From NCBI GenBank assembly GCA_024579835.1, contig CP102060.1:744001-808000 (forward strand): a stretch of 64,000 nucleotides of DNA, written 5' to 3'. Position numbers and translations under genes: made by a program. The notes beneath the pieces were generated by a model, which saw nothing but the letters and a program-made list of their open reading frames with translations, was not told the origin of the DNA and did no database searches. Positions 55,301 through 62,556 of this stretch are shown one piece after another. Source of the DNA: Clostridiaceae bacterium HFYG-1003. Lineage in GTDB: Bacteria > Bacillota > Clostridia > Clostridiales > Clostridiaceae. How positions within the stretch are numbered: position 1 is the stretch's first letter; the number at the start of each line of letters is the position of its first letter.

Positions 55301-55773
55301 GCGAGCGCGGCCTGTCCGGCCAGGATTACGAAAAGAAGGTTCACGAATTCACGGATTATCGAACTTACCTGACCTTTGACCTGGAGGTTGAGGGCAAGGA
55401 CGGAACAATTCAGCGCCTGTCGCGAACCTTGGGGAAAAAGTCCGGCGGTGAGACTCAGACGCCGTTCTATATTGCCGTGCTGGCATCCTTTGCTCAGCTG
55501 TATCGATCCGGTCGGGAAAAAACAAATTCCACCATCCGGCTCATCATGTTTGACGAAGCGTTCTCCAAAATGGACGGTGAACGAATTATCCAGAGCATTC
55601 AGCTGCTGCGCCGGTTCAATTTCCAGGTGATCCTGTCCGCCCCGCCGGACAAAGTGGCGGACATTGCCACACTGGTTGACCGCAACCTGTGCGTGTATCG
55701 CAGAGGGCATGTCACCACCGTTCAGTCCTTTGATCCCCGTCATATGGAGGTAGTATATGAAGAGCTCGATTGA
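52378..55773 (+). CDS. jetC: Wadjet defence protein JetC (SMC/MukB-like ATPase)
   Basis: The 1131-residue motor of the system. Head halves: Walker A GQNASGKST (residues 30-38) in an N-terminal SMC-type domain; signature KKSGGETQ (about 1020-1027) and Walker B IRLIMFDEAFSKMDG (about 1053-1067) at the C-terminus. Between lie two long coiled-coil arms (about 225-350 and 650-770) and a hinge-like middle (about 480-640). At this length it is shorter than MukB and close to other JetC proteins. Known family role: ATP-driven loop extrusion that recognises small circular DNA. Overlaps jetB by 4 nt and jetD by 17 nt. Confidence 0.92.
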   Translation: MKQLKKLLLIHWHYFDYQLVEFDQLNFLTGQNASGKSTLIDALQLVLLGDFSGSFFNKSAGGRTNRNLKGYLMGELGDDEQSGFRYLRDGRFTSYIVLEFHDEEKDRDFTAGAVFDVYAESDIQKMFFSYEGPLDEGGFLRDQVPMDITRLRGFLRQEYDGNFDTTDTGKTFREKLYGRLGGLKGRFGALLKKAVSFNPDVDLQKFITEFVCDDQLPVDISHMQENIRSYRQLEEESLILTEKTQHLEAVVTAHQDFEKYRESEQMYSYLIQRGELECSMESLTQEETRLAQTRQTLAECLIREELLNQEIQQLRLDRDELVARQVSDRVTQLLERLDGQIAQVEEEIRTIRLRGEQSVNNLRRLAELWGNASHRIALALREMDFSSFPPLIAQRLTDTAGLAQQLTEQVRPIRQLLPEEFRQMERHHLTELAEAITSIQQQIRSLQDRLKDLLDEQDQQLAQMDAELKSLQSGIFPFPKETLDLKEAIASRLRVVTRTEPNVRILAEVADLKDEKWRNAVEGFLHSQKYYLLVPPDHFQEAARVYDQVRDQQKLYGAGIIDSAKLMRQSTPPETGSLAEEIITEDEQARAFLNHVLGRVHKSEQVEELRQHATAITPQCMLYSGYVVRALSPERWRKPAIGRAAILHRLETLRQELSELKAERALCHGILGLLEEPAHLQGMEPLEVERFAESAQAMRDLPKTLERRNELMAQRNAIDVSSLERIQSQIRSLEQDIKVRDEEIRELSRQIGGLKQAAATAGELIIPGLRDAVDHKFRTLQADFDAEWMEQTGAPRYVRELSQRGTPRQVANAFPRELSKARNLKEGSWNDLTERRRRYNDQYKMGFDVQSPDNTSFEDAWLELSENKLPEFKERIQDAKTKAFEQFQEDFLSRLQNNITSARQQIEELNYAIKGATFGEDAYRFRMVARPEYKRYYDMIMDDMLSRGYSLLSQSFNDKYKDEINDLFAIVTDTGERGLSGQDYEKKVHEFTDYRTYLTFDLEVEGKDGTIQRLSRTLGKKSGGETQTPFYIAVLASFAQLYRSGREKTNSTIRLIMFDEAFSKMDGERIIQSIQLLRRFNFQVILSAPPDKVADIATLVDRNLCVYRRGHVTTVQSFDPRHMEVVYEELD

Positions 55774-57034
55774 GCAGCGAATCGTAAACGGTCTCCTCGA
55801 CCGGCTGGAGAAAAGCAGTGCCTATCGAAGCGGAACGACATCCAGTCGAAGGATTCTCCTGAAATTTTATGACGGCGGAATCACCGACTTTCCGGAGTAT
55901 GACATCGAGCAGACCGAGGTCCGGATTCAGATCAATCGGGCGGTGACTGCACTGGCCAGACAGGGGTTGATCCATTTCAGCTGGATGAGGGGAGAGGAGA
56001 ACCATATTCTGGCAAAGGTCTGGCTGGAGCCGGAACGGCTGGATGAAGCCTATGCTTTGTGCCGACGCACGCCCAAAAAAGATATCTTACTCCAGGTGTC
56101 CCTGGATTTGCTTGAACTGGAGCAGGTTTCCACCTCATCAGACTGGGCTCGGGAATACTGCCAGGATTCCCTGACGGTTATCGAACAGAAAGGCCGCGTG
56201 CCGCAAATTGTGCCGGAGGACGCTCAGGATCGGCAGGATCTGTTTGCCGTTATCAAAGGCCTGGCAGGCCTGGGGGCCGATGAAATGACACAGCGGGTTT
56301 TCTCTGTCAAAATTCTGGGGGACTCCAAGCGGTTTGAAACGAATGTCCGATCCCGTCTGGTTCGGGTGCTGCGGCAATATCTGGAGCATGACGAGGACGC
56401 CCGGGAGGAGGATCTGCTGCGGCAGGTGGGGCTTGTCCGCTACCCGGAGCAGTTTGAGTTCTGCGGCGGACTGACATGGATCAGCGGCTCGCAGCGGGTG
56501 GACTTTGGTGGGCTCAAGGCAGGTACCAGTTTGTCCGCGGAAGATCTAAAAACAGGTTCTTTGGAACTTCAGCCTCAGATCCGTCGGATCCTCAGCATCG
56601 AGAATCGGGCCAATTACTTCAGCTATCTCCGGGACTCCAAGAGACCGGTGGAACTGGTCATTTACCATGGCGGCGTCTACAGTCCGGCGCGAAAGCTGTT
56701 TTTCCAGGCAGTTTGCCAGGCCATGTCAAAGAATCACCCGGACTCGGCTCAGGTTGAGTGGCTGCACTGGGGAGACATTGATTATGGCGGTTTTACCATG
56801 CTGGCTCGACTGCGCCGGGAAATCAACCCCGGAATTCAGCCGTATCGCATGAGTCTGGAAGAGCTGCAGCGATTCGAGACGCTGGCTCAGACAACCACCA
56901 AAGAATATGCCGCAAAACTGCAATCATTGCGGGAGCGACCAGAGTTGACCGATTGCAAGGACTGCATTGAATACCTGGCGGCCTACAGAATTCGTCTGGA
57001 ACAGGAAAATCAGCTCATGGATCCAATGGAATAA
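55757..57034 (+). CDS. jetD: Wadjet defence nuclease JetD (Toprim-type)
   Basis: The 425-residue effector. Its N-terminal half (about 1-200) is helical with winged-helix features (TEVRIQINRAVTALARQGLIHFSWMRG). The C-terminal DUF2220 half is a topoisomerase VI-like Toprim fold: LSIENRANYF with catalytic Glu282 and HWGDIDYGGF with Asp340 and Asp342, then a terminal helix (AAYRIRLEQENQL). JetD cleaves plasmid-size circles that JetABC has reeled in. The catalytic acidic residues are all present, so the enzyme looks intact. GGAGG precedes the ATG inside jetC, and a terminator follows. Confidence 0.9.
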   Translation: MKSSIEQRIVNGLLDRLEKSSAYRSGTTSSRRILLKFYDGGITDFPEYDIEQTEVRIQINRAVTALARQGLIHFSWMRGEENHILAKVWLEPERLDEAYALCRRTPKKDILLQVSLDLLELEQVSTSSDWAREYCQDSLTVIEQKGRVPQIVPEDAQDRQDLFAVIKGLAGLGADEMTQRVFSVKILGDSKRFETNVRSRLVRVLRQYLEHDEDAREEDLLRQVGLVRYPEQFEFCGGLTWISGSQRVDFGGLKAGTSLSAEDLKTGSLELQPQIRRILSIENRANYFSYLRDSKRPVELVIYHGGVYSPARKLFFQAVCQAMSKNHPDSAQVEWLHWGDIDYGGFTMLARLRREINPGIQPYRMSLEELQRFETLAQTTTKEYAAKLQSLRERPELTDCKDCIEYLAAYRIRLEQENQLMDPME

Positions 57035-57042
57035 TTTCTCGT

Positions 57043-57077
57043 AAAGCACTTTCTGATCGTCTCGGGGAGTGCTTTTT
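57043..57077 (+). terminator. Terminator of the Wadjet operon
   Basis: AAAGCACT (57043-57050) pairs with AGTGCTTT (57068-57075), 17-nt loop, T5. It starts 9 nt after the jetD stop. Confidence 0.7.
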
Positions 57078-57129
57078 CGATCACTTCGGAATTCTCTGCC
57101 TGAATCTGCCGCTGCTTTCTTCCCCTCGA

Positions 57130-57180
57130 ATTCTCCCGTTCAGTTTTCTCCCGTTCAATTCTCTCCCGTCGATTCTCTCT
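57130..57180. repeat. 14-15-nt pyrimidine-rich tandem repeat
   Basis: Units TTCTCCCGTTCAGT, TTTCTCCCGTTCAAT and TCTCTCCCGTCGAT follow each other. It lies in the spacer between the Wadjet terminator and the GntR operator. Confidence 0.8.
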
Positions 57181-57330
57181 GGAACAGCTTCTCCACAGTA
57201 CAGACTTCAGGGAATCTTTTTCTCATAAGCTGCCTCAAGTCAAAAATTGGGCGGGGAGCCATCTTTGAGTGGCCCTGATTCTAACGATCCTCAGAGGCGG
57301 GGAATATTTTCTGATATTTCGAAAGCGGGG

Positions 57331-57375
57331 TTGCAATTAGTGTCATAGTGTATTACTATGATAGTACACTATGAC
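57331..57375 (+). promoter_or_regulatory. GntR operator overlapping its promoter
   Basis: A perfect 11-bp inverted repeat, GTCATAGTGTA (57342-57352) and TACACTATGAC (57365-57375), is separated by 12 bp that contain a further ACTAT-G-ATAGT palindrome. A promoter TTGCAA (57331-57336), 17 bp, TACTAT (57354-57359) is buried in it, so the bound regulator would block RNA polymerase. The inner half-sites AGTGTA...TACACT resemble those I recall for B. subtilis YtrA. Confidence 0.85.
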
Positions 57376-57389
57376 GAGAGGAAGGGATC

Positions 57390-57770
57390 ATGTCCATGTT
57401 TCAATTTCTAGATGGAATTCCCATTTACCAGCAGATCGCTGGTGAATTGAAGCGACGTCTGATTTGCGGTCAGCTCGTTCCGGGCGCCAAACTGCCGTCA
57501 GTTCGAGAAATCGCGGAAGAATTCAAGGTCAATCCCAATACAGTCCAGCGGGTTTACATGGAGCTGGAAAAGGAGGGTCTGACTTACACCGAACGGGGAG
57601 TCGGAACGTTTCTCCGAGAGGATTCTTTCATGGTGGATCGGTTGAAGCAGGAAGAAGCCGTCAAGCTTCGCGCCAGGTTCATCACCGAGGCGAAAAAGCT
57701 GGGTCTGGGCCTGGATGAGGTCATCCGGGATATTAAGCAAGAATGGATTGGGGGAGAAAAAAATGATTAA
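57390..57770 (+). CDS. GntR family regulator, YtrA subfamily
   Basis: A short 126-residue regulator. The winged-helix domain runs from PIYQQIAGELKRRLICGQLVPGAKLPSVREIAEEFKVNPNTVQRVYMELEKEGLTYTERGVGTFLR (about 11-76), followed by only about 45 residues (two helices) for dimerisation, as in the YtrA subfamily. These normally repress an adjacent ABC transporter operon and autorepress; the palindrome overlapping the promoter upstream fits. AGAGGAAGGG precedes the ATG (a second ATG is two codons later). The ABC gene starts within its 3' end. Confidence 0.93.
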   Translation: MSMFQFLDGIPIYQQIAGELKRRLICGQLVPGAKLPSVREIAEEFKVNPNTVQRVYMELEKEGLTYTERGVGTFLREDSFMVDRLKQEEAVKLRARFITEAKKLGLGLDEVIRDIKQEWIGGEKND

Positions 57771-58452
57771 CATTTCGAATGTGACAAAACGCTACCAGAG
57801 GACGCCGGCCCTGGTGGACGCAACGCTGACACTGGCGCCGGGCAAAGTCATCGGCCTGCTCGGTCCCAATGGATCGGGCAAAACGACACTGCTGCGCATT
57901 TTGACCGGAGAACTGCGGGCGGACGGCGGAACCATTGAACTGGATGGCCAGCCGCTGTCGCATCAAAGCAAGGCCAGAATATCGGCACTGACCCGGACGG
58001 ATTTCATGCCGGAGGGTATGACCATCGCTCAGGCGTCAGAAACCTACCGCTCCATGTTCCAGGATTTTGATGAAGAAAAATTCCTGCGGCTGATTCAGGA
58101 ACTGGATTTAAAGCCAACGCTTCGGATTGATCGTCTGAGCAAAGGGATGAAGAGCAAGTTTGCCCTGGCTCTGGCTGTGTCGCGCCGCGCCCGGCTGATT
58201 GTGCTGGATGAACCGCTGGAAGGCGTGGATCCGGTGGCCCGGGAAGAGATCCTGGATCTGATTGCCGCCGGCTTCTCGCCGGAGTCTACGATCCTGGTCA
58301 CCAGTCATCTGATCCATGAACTGGAGCGGCTGCTGGACGAAGTGTATTTTATCCGGGATGGACAGGTTCGGGCTATGGGGGATGTGGAAGCCATTCGGGC
58401 AGACCGTCAGGTTTCCCTGGATGAGCTGTACCGGGAGGTTTATCGGAAATGA
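57763..58452 (+). CDS. ABC transporter ATP-binding protein (YtrB-like)
   Basis: A 229-residue ATPase with Walker A GLLGPNGSGKTTLLRIL (about 29-45), a signature region in which LSGGQ is replaced by LSKGMKSKFALALAVSRRARL (about 125-145), Walker B LIVLDEPLEGVDP (about 145-157) and the H-loop TSHLIHELE. The KGM-type signature is typical of YtrB/BcrA-type export or efflux ATPases. The ATG at 57763 has GGGGGAG before it and lies inside the GntR gene's last codons; a start at 57715 is not supported. It pairs with the permease downstream, overlapping by 4 nt. Confidence 0.93.
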   Translation: MINISNVTKRYQRTPALVDATLTLAPGKVIGLLGPNGSGKTTLLRILTGELRADGGTIELDGQPLSHQSKARISALTRTDFMPEGMTIAQASETYRSMFQDFDEEKFLRLIQELDLKPTLRIDRLSKGMKSKFALALAVSRRARLIVLDEPLEGVDPVAREEILDLIAAGFSPESTILVTSHLIHELERLLDEVYFIRDGQVRAMGDVEAIRADRQVSLDELYREVYRK

Positions 58453-59246
58453 TGAGTTTAATGAATTATGAAATGAAGAAACTTCTGAAGAATACCAAGT
58501 GGGCTTTGGTAGCAATTGCCGTGCTGAGCGTCTTCTTCCTGATCAGCGGCTACTTTGGCAGTCAGCGCCTGGTCTGGGACGACAGCCTGCCGTCCCAGAT
58601 CCTCGCCATGGTGAGTTTCATGGGACTGGGCATGCTGATGCTGGTTCTGTTCTTTGCGCCCTTTGTGATCTCTATCGTATCCTACCACAAGGATCTCAAT
58701 GCCCCTCACGCCGTATTTGAGGCCTACATTCCTGAGTCCGGCCTGAAACGCCTCACAGCCAAGTATGTGAGCTATTTCCTGCTGATTCTGGCTGGAATCA
58801 TAATTTCCGGCCTGATTGCCCTGGGCACATTCCTTGTGATTAAGCAGGGGGCTCCGGAACAGATCCGGTTTGAAATCGACAATACCATTCTGGAAACCCT
58901 GCGCCAGCAGAACCACAACTCCTTCACCGCGGTGCTTGAGTTTGGCCGGTATCTGATCGGATCTGCCCTGGGAATGACCATAAGCACTGTCTTCTTTACC
59001 TTTTTCATCACCCTGCAGTCTGTCCTGCGCCACCGCATCAAAGGCGCTACCCCGATCACGTTCCTGGCTGCCGCAGCGGCAGGCATCGGTCTGGGATTCC
59101 TGGAAGAGCAGCTGTTTGAACGGATCACTCTGTTCCAGGGCAACCTGATGGGTATTTCCCTCCAGCACTGGTTCAGCCTGCTGGTCTCTCTGACTGCGCT
59201 CTTGATCATGAGCTGGTTCCTGCAGCACAAGACCGAATTAAAATAA
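58449..59246 (+). CDS. ABC transporter permease
   Basis: A 265-residue membrane protein with six helices: about 17-35, 53-78, 100-126, 171-195, 203-222 and 235-256. It has no recognisable substrate signature. Position after the YtrB-like ATPase, with a 4-nt overlap, makes it the transport partner. Together with the YtrA-like repressor this is a minimal regulator-ATPase-permease cassette of the kind induced by cell-wall-active antibiotics; the actual inducer is unknown. No terminator with a good T tract follows directly. Confidence 0.88.
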   Translation: MMSLMNYEMKKLLKNTKWALVAIAVLSVFFLISGYFGSQRLVWDDSLPSQILAMVSFMGLGMLMLVLFFAPFVISIVSYHKDLNAPHAVFEAYIPESGLKRLTAKYVSYFLLILAGIIISGLIALGTFLVIKQGAPEQIRFEIDNTILETLRQQNHNSFTAVLEFGRYLIGSALGMTISTVFFTFFITLQSVLRHRIKGATPITFLAAAAAGIGLGFLEEQLFERITLFQGNLMGISLQHWFSLLVSLTALLIMSWFLQHKTELK

Positions 59247-59339
59247 CGAAGCATCCAGCGGATTCATACAGGTTCGGCAAGCGGATGGTCAGGAACAGTT
59301 CCAGTGAAAAAAAGCCAGTGCTATCTAGTGCCAGACAGT

Positions 59340-59381
59340 GCCAGCCAATCCAAAGCCAATGCCAGCCAATACAAACCCAAT
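59340..59381. repeat. 21-nt tandem repeat, two copies
   Basis: Two 21-nt units (59340-59360 and 59361-59381) start GCCAGCCAAT and end CCAAT, differing at two positions. Shorter related GCCAGTGC/TGCCAGACAG elements precede it from 59313. It lies in the spacer after the permease gene. Confidence 0.85.
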
Positions 59382-59482
59382 GTCAAAGCGAGTGCTGGAG
59401 CCTCGCCCAAGACAAAGATCAGTTCAGTTTCACGACACTGCTGGGTAGGCTCTAGTTCGGTTCATGGATAGCAATCAACGAA

Positions 59483-59534
59483 AAACAGACTCCGCTGCCT
59501 GGTCCTGTCTGACTGGGCGGTGGAGTCTGTTGAT
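59483..59534 (-). terminator. Terminator of the - strand small membrane protein
   Basis: Read on the - strand, CAACAGACTCCACCGCCC pairs with GGCAGCGGAGTCTGTT (minor mismatches) and runs into TTTTTCG. It lies about 75 nt after the stop of the small protein gene. Confidence 0.6.
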
Positions 59535-59604
59535 TTAGAAGGAATGGGATGCTCCGTGGGCCGGTCTTAAGCCGGGCCTGGCGGGAGTCACCTGGGTGTC
59601 GCCG

Positions 59605-59817
59605 CTAAAGCGGGGAATCGTGATGCGTGTGATGCTCCCACTGGCGGATCACGATATAATAGAACAGGGCAACCAGAACGGACAGACCAAGGTAGAGCAG
59701 CGCGACGCTGCGCGACGCGCTCCATTCGGGGTGACCCAGTCGGTCCAGATAATCGGCGATGGAAAAGATGGCACCGGAAAGCACAAGGAATCCGGGGATC
59801 AGGTGGGATGGTTTCAT
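59605..59817 (-). CDS. Small two-helix membrane protein of unknown function
   Basis: A 70-residue protein: MKPSHLIPGFLVLSGAIFSIADYLDRLG gives a first helix at about 6-23, a short polar loop (HPEWSASRSV), a second helix at about 36-56 (ALLYLGLSVLVALFYYIVI) and a His-rich tail (QWEHHTHHDSPL). AAGGAGATCCC directly precedes the ATG at 59817 on the - strand, which is strong evidence for a real gene; a longer frame from 59862 lies upstream of that site. No family was recognised. The orientation is opposite to all neighbours. Confidence 0.72.
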   Translation of the reverse strand: MKPSHLIPGFLVLSGAIFSIADYLDRLGHPEWSASRSVALLYLGLSVLVALFYYIVIRQWEHHTHHDSPL

Positions 59818-59862
59818 GGGATCTCCTTCATGGGCCTGGATGGCAGTGAGGGTTGACTCCAT

Positions 59863-60277
59863 TCAGCAGGGTCTCCAGGAAGCCTGGAGGGAGAGCGATT
59901 GCTGCAGTTCTCGCTGTCTGAATGGGTTGGATTTCTCTTGATATCATTTTATCAAGGCCGAGGCTCTTTCTGCAAGCTATTCTTTGCCCGGGCATTGGCG
60001 CGGCTGGATTGTTCGGGTAAAGGGTCTGGCAGTATTCGGTGGCCCGGTCGGACGGAGGGCAAGGTGGAAGGGGGCCGGCGGGTGAAAAAGCTGAACCTGA
60101 CGGGGGCTGCCGGGTTCCCGCGCGCGATCCTCTGATCCAGCCGGAGTATCCCTGACGTGGTTCATGCAGCGACGGGGATCGTGGACTCAGGCTAATTGGG
60201 CAGGGGTCGTTCGGATTCCATGTGGTAATTTCTGGTTATTTTTCCGTCAATTTCAACTGAAATGCCGGGTCAGATTG
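59863..60277. other. Non-coding gap before the yceD operon
   Basis: About 410 nt with no supported gene, repeat or RNA motif. The left part should hold the promoter of the - strand small protein; the right edge carries the yceD promoter. Confidence 0.5.
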
Positions 60278-60306
60278 TTGACACTCTTATCCTTTATTGG
60301 TATTAT
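60278..60306 (+). promoter_or_regulatory. Strong promoter of the yceD-rpmF operon
   Basis: A consensus TTGACA (60278-60283), 17-bp spacer and TATTAT (60301-60306) with the TGn extension (TGGTATTAT). This is the best promoter in the window, as fits a ribosomal protein operon. Confidence 0.88.
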
Positions 60307-60362
60307 TAATGTTGTTCGTCAAAGGAACTCTTTTTTATGCGTAAAATGGAAAGGGGATTGAG

Positions 60363-60866
60363 ATGATCATTTCAATTGCCGACTCAATGAAAAAGGCCGT
60401 GATCAAAGAACTGGATTTTTCATTTGATGCTCCTTCCCTTGAGTCGTTGGAAAAAGAAGGGACTGCGTTCGCTGAACCGGTCCAAGTCAAAGGCACTGTT
60501 ACAATCCAGCCTGGTCAAATTGAACTGGATGTAGATGTCCATTCAAAGGTCCGGCAGGTCTGCAGCCGCTGCCTGGATGAATTCGAGCAGGAGATTGATC
60601 TCTCCATCGATGAAACCTGGGCCCAGCAAGTTTCGGATGACGATCTGGACACAATGCCGTTATCTGAAGGGGACACCGTTGATCTGACGGACCTCCTCGT
60701 ACAAGATATAATATCCAGTCTGCCGATCCAGCCGCTCTGCAGCGAAGACTGCAAGGGACTGTGTCAGGAATGCGGGGCTAATCTCAATCGAGAAACCTGT
60801 GACTGTGATAAGGAACAGGTGAATGAACGATTCGCCGCATTAAAGGATTTATTCAAGGAGGTGTAA
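60363..60866 (+). CDS. yceD: YceD family protein (DUF177)
   Basis: A 167-residue protein always found before rpmF. It has a central zinc-finger-like Cys pair (RQVCSRCLDEFEQEI), the family core DLTDLLVQDIISSLPIQPLC and a C-terminal Cys cluster (CSEDCKGLCQECGANLNRETCDC). YceD is linked to 23S rRNA accumulation in plants and E. coli, with an unclear mechanism. AAGGGGATTGAG precedes the ATG. Confidence 0.92.
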   Translation: MIISIADSMKKAVIKELDFSFDAPSLESLEKEGTAFAEPVQVKGTVTIQPGQIELDVDVHSKVRQVCSRCLDEFEQEIDLSIDETWAQQVSDDDLDTMPLSEGDTVDLTDLLVQDIISSLPIQPLCSEDCKGLCQECGANLNRETCDCDKEQVNERFAALKDLFKEV

Positions 60867-60869
60867 GTA

Positions 60870-61058
60870 ATGGGAAATCCAGCAAGAAGATTCTCTAAAG
60901 GAAGAACAGCCAGAAGAAGAGCTCAGACTTTCAAAGCCAGTGCACCCAGCATCATCGAATGCCCGAACTGCCACGATATGATGCTCTCCCACAGAGTCTG
61001 CAAGAACTGCGGACACTACGACGGCAAAGAGATCATCGCTAAGGTTGATGTCAACTAA
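60870..61058 (+). CDS. rpmF: 50S ribosomal protein L32
   Basis: A 62-residue large-subunit protein. The N-terminus is basic (MGNPARRFSKGRTARRRA) and a zinc ribbon follows with Cys31, Cys34, Cys44 and Cys47. GGAGGTG lies before the ATG, 3 nt after the yceD stop. A terminator follows. Confidence 0.97.
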   Translation: MGNPARRFSKGRTARRRAQTFKASAPSIIECPNCHDMMLSHRVCKNCGHYDGKEIIAKVDVN

Positions 61059-61076
61059 TTCCGAATGGAAAAGATC

Positions 61077-61112
61077 AGAGCACATGTTTGCATGTGTTCT
61101 TTTTCTTTTTTA
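61077..61112 (+). terminator. Intrinsic terminator after rpmF
   Basis: AGAGCACATG (61077-61086), loop TTTG, CATGTGTTCT (61091-61100) and a T-rich tail (TTTTTCTTTTTT). Confidence 0.88.
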
Positions 61113-61180
61113 TGAACCAAAGTTAAGAAGCCGCTGGCTGTGATAGAATAGTGACATTGGAAGGCAAGGAGGAATCGAAC

Positions 61181-62185
61181 ATGAGATTTGCTGTAGATGG
61201 AATGGGGGGCGACCATGCGCCAGCTGAAGTAGTCAAAGGCTGTGTCGAGGCGGTCAAGGAGCTGGGCGTGGACATTACGATCACGGGCCCGTCCGACCGC
61301 ATTGAAGCCGAACTGGCAAAATACGACGTGGATCGGTCAAAGATCAGCGTTCTGCATACAACGGAAGTGGTTGGCACCGATGAAGGCCCGGTTCTGGCCA
61401 TTCGCCGCAAGAAAGACTCGTCCCTGCGCCGCGCCATTGAACTGGTTCGGGACGGCGACTGCGATGGCGTGGTCTCCGCCGGTTCCACCGGCGCGCTCCT
61501 GGCCGGAGGGCTCTTCATCATCGGCCGGATCAAAGGAATCGACCGGCCGGCGCTGGCGCCGCTGATTCCGGGCAAGAATGGCCGGTTCATGGTCATCGAT
61601 GTGGGAGCCAATACGGACTGCAAGCCGGTGAACCTGCATCAGTTCGCCCATATGGGAAAAGTCTATTTTGAGAGCATCCTGGGCTATGTCAAGCCCCGGA
61701 TCGGGCTGGTCAACATTGGGGCCGAAGCGGAAAAAGGCAACGAGCTGACCAAAGCAGCCTATGAGCTCCTGGCCGGTGACCCGGCTCTGAACTTTGTGGG
61801 CAATGTGGAGCCGCGGGACTGCATCACCGGCGATGTCCAGGTGCTGGTCTGCGACGGGTTTGTCGGCAATACCATCCTGAAGACCTTCGAGGGAACGGTT
61901 AAGACCATGCTGGAACTGATCAAGGCCTCGCTTATGAAGTCAGCCAGAGGCAAACTGGGTGGACTCCTGATCAAATCCTCGCTCAAGGAAATGATGAAGC
62001 AGTACGATTACCGCGAGACCGGAGGGTCGGCCTTCCTGGGTCTGAATGGCATCGTCGTCAAGGCGCACGGCTCATCCGATGCCATGGCTTTCAAAAACGC
62101 GATCCGCCAGGCGGCCCGGGTAAAGGAAGCCGGCTTCATCGACCATTTCCGGGCGGAAATCGAAAAAAACCAGTTGCAGAGTTGA
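61181..62185 (+). CDS. plsX: Phosphate acyltransferase PlsX
   Basis: Converts acyl-ACP to acyl-phosphate, the donor for PlsY in phospholipid synthesis. The 334-residue protein starts MRFAVDGMGGDHAP and has SAGSTGALLAGGLFIIGRIKGIDRPALAPLIP, DVGANTDCKP and CDGFVGNTILKTFEGT. The ATG at 61181 has AAGGAGG 7 nt upstream; a longer frame from 61151 is not supported. fapR, which precedes plsX in many relatives, is absent, and no FapR-like operator was seen. No fab genes lie between plsX and acpP. Confidence 0.96.
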   Translation: MRFAVDGMGGDHAPAEVVKGCVEAVKELGVDITITGPSDRIEAELAKYDVDRSKISVLHTTEVVGTDEGPVLAIRRKKDSSLRRAIELVRDGDCDGVVSAGSTGALLAGGLFIIGRIKGIDRPALAPLIPGKNGRFMVIDVGANTDCKPVNLHQFAHMGKVYFESILGYVKPRIGLVNIGAEAEKGNELTKAAYELLAGDPALNFVGNVEPRDCITGDVQVLVCDGFVGNTILKTFEGTVKTMLELIKASLMKSARGKLGGLLIKSSLKEMMKQYDYRETGGSAFLGLNGIVVKAHGSSDAMAFKNAIRQAARVKEAGFIDHFRAEIEKNQLQS

Positions 62186-62275
62186 TGATGCCATATTATG
62201 ATACAAGTGATATCAGCGTGACAGAACCAATCATTGAATGAATACGTAGAAACAAAAGACGTGGAGGTTTTTTAT

Positions 62276-62509
62276 ATGGTATTTGACAAAGTAAAACACA
62301 TCATCGCCGATAAGCTGGGAATCAGCGAGGGCGAGATCAAAATGGAGACGACCTTTGAAGATTTAGGGGCAGATTCCCTCGACATCGTCGAACTGATTAT
62401 GGCCATTGAAGAGGAATATGATATCCAGGTATCCGACGAGGAAGCTGAAAGAGCTCAGTCGGTAGGCGATGTAGTCAACTACATCAATACACTGGTTGGC
62501 GAAGAATAA
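62276..62509 (+). CDS. acpP: Acyl carrier protein
   Basis: A 77-residue carrier of growing acyl chains. The 4'-phosphopantetheine attachment Ser34 lies in the canonical [20 protein letters not shown]. The protein is acidic, as expected. GGAGG lies 8 nt before the ATG at 62276; the ORF extends upstream but without a site. CoaD, in the same window, makes its prosthetic group precursor. Confidence 0.96.
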   Translation: MVFDKVKHIIADKLGISEGEIKMETTFEDLGADSLDIVELIMAIEEEYDIQVSDEEAERAQSVGDVVNYINTLVGEE

Positions 62510-62527
62510 GATTAAGTATGGATTGAT

Positions 62528-62556
62528 GCTGCATCCGATAAGGGTGCAGCTTTTTT
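62528..62556 (+). terminator. Intrinsic terminator after acpP
   Basis: GCTGCATCC (62528-62536), loop GATAA, GGGTGCAGC (62542-62550) with one wobble pair, then T6. Confidence 0.88.

Noticed and set aside
61060-61180. Search for a FapR operator before plsX
   Set aside because: No palindrome of the FapR type is seen, and fapR is absent from the locus.
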